A DNA stretch of 61,813 nucleotides from an uncultured Pelagibacteraceae bacterium. Lineage in GTDB: Bacteria > Pseudomonadota > Alphaproteobacteria > Pelagibacterales > AG-422-B15. The stretch is taken from positions 1 through 61,813 of the forward strand of contig CACCKE010000006.1 in assembly GCA_902546615.1 (NCBI GenBank), in the 5' to 3' direction. Both the position numbers and the translations under genes were made by a program. The notes under the pieces were generated by a model that did no database searches, was not told the DNA's origin, and was given only the letters and a program-made list of their open reading frames with translations. Below are positions 56,365 through 61,813 of this stretch, piece by piece (the stretch's first letter is position 1; every line of letters begins with the position of its first letter).

Positions 56365-57210
56365 ATGGAAAATAAAAAAACAGCTCTAATTGTTGAAGGT
56401 GGTGGACAAAGAGGAGTATTTTCTTTCGGAATCACCGATACATTTATAAAAAGAAAATACGATCCATTTGATATTTATATTGGAGTATCAAATGGTGTTG
56501 CGGTTCTTTGCTGGTACCTCATTAGAGAGACTGACAATAATTTAGAAAAGATGCTATATGCTGCGCGAGGAGATTACTTAGATTATAAGAATATCTTCAG
56601 AGGTGGCGACATAATCAAATTTCATAAAATGTACGAAGACGGCGAGAAAATGTTTAAGCCTAATATGGAAAAAATTAGAAAAACTGTTGAAGGCAAAAAA
56701 TACATTGCTGTTGTGACTGATGCTCTTAGCGCTCAAGCTGAATATCATGAATTTGGAGACGATGAATGGATGCCTAAAATGATAGCATCTGGAACTTTGC
56801 CTGTACTAGTAAGAACACCCAGCATGATAGACGGACGTCGTAAATTTGACGGCGGCGTAGCTGATCCTCTGCCTGTCAGAAAGGCTTATGAGCTCGGCGC
56901 CAAACGCATCATAGTTATTAGAACTTATGAAGAAAAATTTAAGAGAAAACTAAAACTTGAAAATTATATTGGAGCATTTTTTTCTAAAGAATATCCTGAA
57001 CTTAGAAAAGCTCTGCTTAAGCATGACAAAACTTACAACACTGCTTTAGATTTCATACATAACCCTCCTTCAGATTGTGAAGTAATCCAATTATGTCCAC
57101 CAACAAGACTTAAATCAAAAAGAGACTCTAAAAATGTTGATATTTTGAAAGCTGATTACAATTTAGGGCAACGTGTAGCTGAAAACTATCTCAGTAATTT
57201 AGAGAACTGA
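56365..57210 (+). CDS. patatin-like phospholipase
   Basis: Acyl hydrolase of the patatin/RssA-YjjU type. I choose the ATG giving MENKKTALIVEGGGQRG (281 residues); an upstream TTG would add a hydrophobic lead abutting the divergent gene. Oxyanion motif EGGGQRGVFSFG, nucleophile Ser in IGVSNG (G-x-S-x-G) and catalytic Asp in DGGVADPLPV are all present, so it should be active. There is no signal peptide, so it is probably cytosolic, acting on membrane lipids or lysophospholipids. It overlaps the convergent alpha/beta hydrolase by 12 bp. Confidence 0.9.
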   Translation: MENKKTALIVEGGGQRGVFSFGITDTFIKRKYDPFDIYIGVSNGVAVLCWYLIRETDNNLEKMLYAARGDYLDYKNIFRGGDIIKFHKMYEDGEKMFKPNMEKIRKTVEGKKYIAVVTDALSAQAEYHEFGDDEWMPKMIASGTLPVLVRTPSMIDGRRKFDGGVADPLPVRKAYELGAKRIIVIRTYEEKFKRKLKLENYIGAFFSKEYPELRKALLKHDKTYNTALDFIHNPPSDCEVIQLCPPTRLKSKRDSKNVDILKADYNLGQRVAENYLSNLEN

Positions 57211-58161
57211 TTGCAAAAACTCGTTAATCTTATTTTCAACCAAGGTAGTTGTTTCTGATGGAAATGCATTAAAAGCATGATCTGCTCCAGGTACAATTAT
57301 AATCTCAGCATTAGAACCATAACTTAGCCATCGGCCAAACATAAATAATGAATCATCAAGCAATAAATCTCTTGTTCCGACTGTAAATAGTGCTGGAGGC
57401 ATTCCGCTTAAATCACCTTGTATAGGAGAAACGTCTGGTATACTTTTGTCTACATCTCCCTGAAAATATGAGTCCCTAAATTTTCTAATCATGGCATATG
57501 ATAATAAGAAAATCTCATCAGAACCTTCTTGTCTGATTGCGCTTGGAGTTAGACGAGCATCATAAGATCCATAAATAAGGTTTGCTCCTTTGATAGTATC
57601 TAGCAGCCCTTTACTTTTCAATCTCAACAATGTAACTGCTGATAAGTTGGCGCCAGCCGACTCGCCACCAATTATAATCTTTTCAGTATTGAATTCCTTT
57701 TTTGAATTTTCTATCAACCAAGTAGCGGCTGTTTCACAATCATCTGGAGCGGCAGGATAAGGATTGGTTGGTGCAAGACGATATTCCACGCTTACAACAA
57801 CGCAATTCAGCTCTTTTGAAACTTTTTCCAAAGATTGGTCTTGCATATCTGCAGCGCCGATACAGTGACCGCCACCGTGAATATGCATATAGATAAAATC
57901 AGGACTATCATGATTAAATATTCGTATCGTTACTTTCTGGTCACCATCACCCACTTGTCTATTTTCAGCACGATCAGAGTATGGCTGAAACGCAAGTAAT
58001 CCACCGCCTTGTCTTCTTATATCTTGCAAAACCTCAAATGGTATTTCATGGGATGGAGGTGCTTTGACTAGTAAGTTTTTTATATGATCATTCATTTCAT
58101 GAATGTCATTTGGAATATTTTTATGATCAAAAGCTTCAGGTGTAATAGAAGTAAATATCAT
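57199..58161 (-). CDS. alpha/beta hydrolase, hormone-sensitive lipase family
   Basis: Esterase of 320 residues. The HSL oxyanion motif HIHGGGHCIG, nucleophile Ser in GGESAGAN, the acid in TRDLLLDD and the catalytic His in GADHAFNAF complete the triad. There is no signal peptide. It is the last gene of a tight minus-strand operon (sulfatase, VOC, membrane protein, LysE, YhhQ, hydrolase), 3 bp after the YhhQ gene. The substrate is unknown. Confidence 0.9.
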   Translation of the reverse strand: MIFTSITPEAFDHKNIPNDIHEMNDHIKNLLVKAPPSHEIPFEVLQDIRRQGGGLLAFQPYSDRAENRQVGDGDQKVTIRIFNHDSPDFIYMHIHGGGHCIGAADMQDQSLEKVSKELNCVVVSVEYRLAPTNPYPAAPDDCETAATWLIENSKKEFNTEKIIIGGESAGANLSAVTLLRLKSKGLLDTIKGANLIYGSYDARLTPSAIRQEGSDEIFLLSYAMIRKFRDSYFQGDVDKSIPDVSPIQGDLSGMPPALFTVGTRDLLLDDSLFMFGRWLSYGSNAEIIIVPGADHAFNAFPSETTTLVENKINEFLQSVL

Positions 58162-58164
58162 TTT

Positions 58165-58758
58165 CTAAGTGCGTGTTCTTATATAATTAAAAGTTCTATT
58201 AAGAATTAAAACATAAATTGGTAAAAATGCTAGATAGCAAACTGCTAGCTTAAGAATGAAATCATTAAATGCAATCAGATCCCAATTTTCACGCATAAAG
58301 TCATCTGTGGAATTGTAAAATGCTACGCCATAAAACAGATATGTGTCTATTAATTGAGCAAAAAAAGTACTTACAACAGGCGCAAGATACCAATAAGAAC
58401 CCAAATTTAAACCATCATCACCTACTCTGTCCCTTACTTTCGAAAATACAAATACATCAAGTAACTGTCCGATTGAATAAGCTAAAACAGACGCAATTGC
58501 TATTCTGAAGTCAGCAAATATATATGAAATTATGAAAGCCGGCACGAAAGCAAAACCAATAACTTTGCGTGCATTTCTTGCATTTGAAAGTCGTACAGTT
58601 AAATCTGTTGCCAAAACAATAATTGGGAATGTGAATGTACCAATTGTATAATCCAAACCAAATATATTTATTGGGAACTGCACTAAATAATTTGATATGG
58701 CGATGATAAAGCAATGTCCTAAAACTAAATAAGTTATTAATTTTCTATTAAGATCCAT
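58165..58758 (-). CDS. yhhQ: queuosine precursor transporter, YhhQ/VUT family
   Basis: Integral membrane protein of about 197 residues with five to six TM helices. FTFPIIVLATDLTVRLSNARNARK, split across helix and loop, and SVLAYSIGQLLDVFVF followed by VVSTFFAQLIDTYLF match the VUT family that imports preQ0/preQ1. I take the ATG giving MDLNRKLI; an ATG three codons upstream is possible. Either start overlaps the end of the LysE gene. With tgt and queA in the window, it suggests the cell takes up a queuosine precursor; no queC, queD, queE or queF is seen here. Confidence 0.85.
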   Translation of the reverse strand: MDLNRKLITYLVLGHCFIIAISNYLVQFPINIFGLDYTIGTFTFPIIVLATDLTVRLSNARNARKVIGFAFVPAFIISYIFADFRIAIASVLAYSIGQLLDVFVFSKVRDRVGDDGLNLGSYWYLAPVVSTFFAQLIDTYLFYGVAFYNSTDDFMRENWDLIAFNDFILKLAVCYLAFLPIYVLILNRTFNYIRTRT

Positions 58759-59368
58759 AGAATTCATAATTAATCCATATAACTGTTAAAACAAGTAAAG
58801 TTGCCATTAAGCCATTAAAATTTCTAATTGCAGCCTTCGACTTTATGAAATTATTCAAAAAAACTCCGACAGATGTCCAAGTGAGAACTGAAAAAGTATT
58901 AGATATGGTAAAACCCAAAAGTACAAAAACCATACCTTCAAGAAAACTGTCTATAAACTCAAAGTTTTTATAGTCCGTATAAATAGAAATAGTCGTAATT
59001 GCCATCATAACACCTTTTGGATTAACATATTGAAAAAGAGATGATTCTATGAATGTTATTGGCTTTGATCGATCCTCATTATCTGAACTATAAGTAAAAT
59101 AAATTCTATACGACAAGTATAATAAATATAGTGAGCCTAGTATTTGCAAAATAGTTTGTGCAATTGGGTAGCTCGTAAAAACAGATATTAATCCTAATCC
59201 CATCACAATCAATAAAGTTAAAAACCCGAAGACAACACCTGTCATATGAGGAATTGTTTTTACATAACCAAAGTTTTTTCCTGAAGCCGTTAGCATAATA
59301 TTATTCGGACCAGGAGTGCCAGATTGAATAATGCAAAGTAATAATAATGGAAAAAAATACTCAAACAT
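58748..59368 (-). CDS. LysE/RhtB family amino-acid exporter
   Basis: Efflux protein of 206 residues with six predicted TM helices. The N-terminal IQSGTPGPNNIMLTASGKNFG is the LysE-family signature, with FVNPKG-like YVNPKGVMMAIT in the middle. The exported compound (amino acid or other small metabolite) cannot be told. It lies 12 bp after the small membrane protein gene and overlaps yhhQ. Confidence 0.88.
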   Translation of the reverse strand: MFEYFFPLLLLCIIQSGTPGPNNIMLTASGKNFGYVKTIPHMTGVVFGFLTLLIVMGLGLISVFTSYPIAQTILQILGSLYLLYLSYRIYFTYSSDNEDRSKPITFIESSLFQYVNPKGVMMAITTISIYTDYKNFEFIDSFLEGMVFVLLGFTISNTFSVLTWTSVGVFLNNFIKSKAAIRNFNGLMATLLVLTVIWINYEFYGS

Positions 59369-59380
59369 GAATGTGCTCTT

Positions 59381-59896
59381 TTATAGAACTATGAAATAAA
59401 TAGAAGTTATAACGACAATTATTGAAGGTAAAACTAAATTGTGCAAATTTTCATCTACTTTATACGTCTTCACTTCTCCATTTATCTTGAAGGGTAAATG
59501 TTTATCCTTACCTGGTAAAAGTTTAAATTTCTTACCAAATGTATACAAAAAAGGAGTTCTTCCTCCAGGGTCAGACAGTTTGCCTTTAAATAATGGCATG
59601 CTCAATAATGTGATCAAAAAAGATCCTACAAAGCCAACATACCAGAAAAGCCAAAAGAATAACTGATATGGATAGTAAAAGTTTGAAATATTGATCCATA
59701 GAACAATTAAATTTAATATCATTATCGGATAAAAACCTAAGACTTGCCAAACCACATGAAAGCGAGCATGTCCTGTCCAATCAGGATGAGTTGCGTGTGT
59801 TTTATTAAAATCGGCAATAGTGGGTCCAATCGTTAATACAACTGTTATGATGGTAAATACAATTCTTGGAGTAAGATTTTGATCATAAAGATCCAT
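59381..59896 (-). CDS. small membrane protein of unknown function (HARFH motif)
   Basis: I do not recognise the family with certainty (it may be DUF6640-like). The ATG giving MDLYDQNLTP yields 171 residues and sits 4 bp after the VOC gene; an upstream start would overlap that gene. Four hydrophobic helices are visible. After the first comes a polar loop HPDWTGHARFHVVWQV with three His and a Trp pair that could bind a metal or haem. Later segments are GGRTPFLYTF and a loop ending at the last TM helix (VLPSIIVVITSIYFIVL). It shares the operon with a VOC enzyme and a sulfatase. Confidence 0.7.
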   Translation of the reverse strand: MDLYDQNLTPRIVFTIITVVLTIGPTIADFNKTHATHPDWTGHARFHVVWQVLGFYPIMILNLIVLWINISNFYYPYQLFFWLFWYVGFVGSFLITLLSMPLFKGKLSDPGGRTPFLYTFGKKFKLLPGKDKHLPFKINGEVKTYKVDENLHNLVLPSIIVVITSIYFIVL

Positions 59897-59900
59897 ATGT

Positions 59901-60593
59901 TTATTTAAATTTTTTACGCATATTAATAGCAGCCTGAATTCCTGCAACCGGCTTCTTACCCTCAGGAACCGTGTTTCCTTTTTTTGTAAGATTTTTTAGC
60001 GATTCACCATTTTTATACATTTGATAGAGTATATCGATATCCATGTTCGTACCTACTGGCTCTTCAGGAAAACCTCTAGCAGAAATTTCATTTTTATATT
60101 CTTCATCATTTGTCCAATGCTCAAAAAATAATTCTACAAGATTACCGTCTGGGTCTTTATAATACATTCCCGTTATCCATCCATGGTTGATTGTCCAGTA
60201 AGGCTCAAGACCTCTATCCTTTGCCTTATGATAAAAATCAAACCACTTATCGATTGGGTTAAGGCAATAAGAAATATGGTCTAATCCAATAGTTGTGGGA
60301 ATATTTTTATTAAGCCAATTTCTCAAAGCTAATATAATCTTTGGAATAAATCCTAATTTCTTTACTCCTGGCTCAGTATTCGCAATTGCAATACGATGAT
60401 GCTCCTCATCAAAAGCCAAAAAAGCAATATCATTGCTTTTGTACATTGGCTTACAACCAAAAAGTTTTTCATAAAATTCGACCATTGCATCATAATTTTG
60501 AGTTTTAAAAGCAACATGATGAAAACTGTCTGGGGCATGTTCTGATTTATATTTTTTATATAAATCAAAATTTAATATTACATTATCTTTCAT
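59901..60593 (-). CDS. VOC superfamily metalloenzyme (extradiol dioxygenase/glyoxalase fold)
   Basis: A 230-residue protein with two paired beta-alpha-beta-beta-beta modules. The first starts FHHVAFKTQNYDAMVEFYEKLFG and the second GLDHISYCLNPIDKWFDFYH, ending in DPDGNLVELFFEHW. His in FHHVA, His in LDHIS and Glu in VELFF form a plausible facial metal triad, as in type I extradiol dioxygenases, but VOC folds serve many reactions. It lies 3 bp after the sulfatase gene, so it may act on the desulfated product; this is inference. Confidence 0.85.
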   Translation of the reverse strand: MKDNVILNFDLYKKYKSEHAPDSFHHVAFKTQNYDAMVEFYEKLFGCKPMYKSNDIAFLAFDEEHHRIAIANTEPGVKKLGFIPKIILALRNWLNKNIPTTIGLDHISYCLNPIDKWFDFYHKAKDRGLEPYWTINHGWITGMYYKDPDGNLVELFFEHWTNDEEYKNEISARGFPEEPVGTNMDIDILYQMYKNGESLKNLTKKGNTVPEGKKPVAGIQAAINMRKKFK

Positions 60594-60596
60594 ATA

Positions 60597-61813
60597 TTAA
60601 GTAGTCCAAAACCAATCGGGGCCAGGTAAGTGAATGACATGATTTTCTAAACCAATTTCTTTGTCTGCAAGTCTATTGCATTTATCATTCATAGACATTA
60701 ATAATTTTCTATTATTTTCATCTTTTGCCAAATCATTCATTTCAAATGGATCTTTTTCTAAATCATATAATTGATAGTCTGAATTGTATTTAGTCAATTC
60801 ATCAAAGTTTGACGGTATGTTATTTTGACGAGGTGAGAAAAATCTTAAAAATTTATACTTTTTGTCCACAACGCCTTTGTAATTAAGAGGCGGTGCAAAA
60901 TCTGGCAAAAAATTACCCTTAGTCATGAATGCTTTTGTTTTTTCATAAAAACCCTCAGCAATTCCAGTAAGTCGAAATTTTTCAGCGACCTCAAAAACTG
61001 CTGGTATAATTTGAACTCCATGAATTAGATGGCCTTCTTTATCACGTATGTTGTCGTAGTTGACATTTTCAACCAACTCCGCATAGCTGTTACCTTTTAA
61101 TTCAGGGTACTTATCTCTAAGTTCAGATTTACTAAGACCTGTAAATTCTAATAATGTCGGAACAATATCAATATTTGATATTACTGAGTTACACAATTTT
61201 TTATCTTTCAGATCTGGGTGGTAAACAAGAGTAGGAACTCTGATAGACTCTTCCCAAGAAACTATTTTTCCACGCGAACCTTGTTGTCCAAGCATTTCTC
61301 CATGATCAGAGATCATAAAAATAATTGTGTTATCCATTTGACCAGTCTCCTCAAGAGAATGAATAAGTTTCATCATATGCCTATCAACATCACGTAAGCA
61401 GTTGAAATAGTAATTACAAAAATTCCTCCATAAATCTGGCCGATCGTATGAGATTTCACCATACACTGTATTCATAATCTCAGTTCCAAAGTCATCTGTG
61501 CCTAATAATCTTGGACCGAAATTTTTAGGAAAATCAAAATCGTGTTCTTTTTTATATAATGGATCATCTGGTGCAAATTTTTGATTTTCACCGACAAATC
61601 CTGTACCTAATATTTCGGAAGATGCTCTGAAAAACATTATATCGTGAGGATTAACAAAATTTACAAATACAGACCAAGGCTTTTCATTTCCTTTTTTAAC
61701 TCTGATGAAATTTGATGCGGACTCTGCGGTCAAACCATCAAATTTAAAACCTCCCTGTCCTAAATCACGCTCACCTGGTTGATCTGAATTATCAAAACCA
61801 TATTTTGAAAACA
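60597..61813 (-). CDS. sulfatase family enzyme, C-terminal part
   Basis: Formylglycine-type sulfatase cut by the right window edge. The frame stays open to the last base, giving 404 visible residues. Seen are the metal/active-site loop FMISDHGEMLGQQGSRGK with the Asp-His pair and Lys, followed by SWEESIRVPTLVYHP and IDIVPTLLEFTG, which define the family. The N-terminal CxPxR formylglycine motif would lie beyond the window, so activity cannot be checked. The C-terminal YDLEKDPFEMNDLAKDENN is standard. It is the first visible gene of the minus-strand operon. The substrate (sulfated lipid, sterol, choline or glycan) is unknown. Confidence 0.9.
   Translation of the reverse strand, partial: FSKYGFDNSDQPGERDLGQGGFKFDGLTAESASNFIRVKKGNEKPWSVFVNFVNPHDIMFFRASSEILGTGFVGENQKFAPDDPLYKKEHDFDFPKNFGPRLLGTDDFGTEIMNTVYGEISYDRPDLWRNFCNYYFNCLRDVDRHMMKLIHSLEETGQMDNTIIFMISDHGEMLGQQGSRGKIVSWEESIRVPTLVYHPDLKDKKLCNSVISNIDIVPTLLEFTGLSKSELRDKYPELKGNSYAELVENVNYDNIRDKEGHLIHGVQIIPAVFEVAEKFRLTGIAEGFYEKTKAFMTKGNFLPDFAPPLNYKGVVDKKYKFLRFFSPRQNNIPSNFDELTKYNSDYQLYDLEKDPFEMNDLAKDENNRKLLMSMNDKCNRLADKEIGLENHVIHLPGPDWFWTT

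Overview
The window is a densely packed, AT-rich bacterial chromosome segment (G+C about one third by eye, not computed) carrying 56 protein-coding genes, two of them cut by the window edges. I see no tRNA, rRNA, insertion sequence, phage gene or CRISPR array. Gene order points to an alphaproteobacterium. The runs uvrA/ssb-gyrA-coaD-ppi-queA-tgt, xthA/dgt-argS-(SPOR position)-nagZ-scpA-scpB-tatA-tatB-tatC-serS-surE and yajC-secD-secF are classic for that class. The low G+C, near-absent intergenic space, overlapping convergent stops and marine-type catabolic genes (taurine, polyamines, sulfatase) suggest a streamlined marine lineage, for example near AEGEAN-169/HIMB59 or SAR116. That placement is inference.

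Region by region. 1-2.1 kb: the end of a type II glutamine synthetase followed by a type I enzyme. 2.2-9.4 kb: an acyl-CoA dehydrogenase and a carboxyltransferase resembling acyclic-terpene (Atu) enzymes, parE, an aldehyde dehydrogenase and an enoyl-CoA hydratase. 9.4-18.8 kb: tgt-queA-ppi-coaD-gyrA-ssb on the minus strand and uvrA divergent. 18.9-25.7 kb: a PuuD-like membrane protein, then secF-secD-yajC-surE-serS-tatC-tatB-tatA. 25.8-31.3 kb: an iron module (ABC ferric transporter, peroxiredoxin, di-haem oxidoreductase-like protein) set between tatA and scpB, which are usually adjacent. 31.3-37.8 kb: scpB-scpA-nagZ-(SPOR remnant)-argS-dgt with xthA divergent. 37.8-43.3 kb: a potDABC-like transporter operon ending in an agmatinase-family gene. 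43.6-52 kb: a core MetE-like methionine synthase, then a taurine module (alanine dehydrogenase, sulfoacetaldehyde acetyltransferase, a GcvT-fused FAD demethylase, an omega-aminotransferase). 52-55.4 kb: fadA-fadB. 55.6-61.8 kb: an NRDE protein, a patatin, and a compact six-gene minus-strand operon ending in a truncated sulfatase.

The most interesting non-coding signal is between the ferric-binding protein gene and the peroxiredoxin gene. A 16-bp hairpin and a 7-bp hairpin compete for the same strand, and the smaller one buries the peroxiredoxin Shine-Dalgarno sequence. About 1 kb upstream, the ferric-binding protein promoter carries two TGA-N9-TCA dyads, one of them nearly a perfect Fur box. 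Among proteins, the tRNA-guanine transglycosylase has lost two of its four zinc ligands, and a 60-residue remnant stands where a SPOR-domain protein is expected. The taurine cluster contains a demethylase that suggests use of N-methylated taurine.

The genes fit a heterotroph living on dissolved organic nitrogen, sulfur and carbon: it assimilates ammonium, imports polyamine-like compounds and iron, degrades taurine through sulfoacetaldehyde to acetyl phosphate, and runs beta-oxidation.
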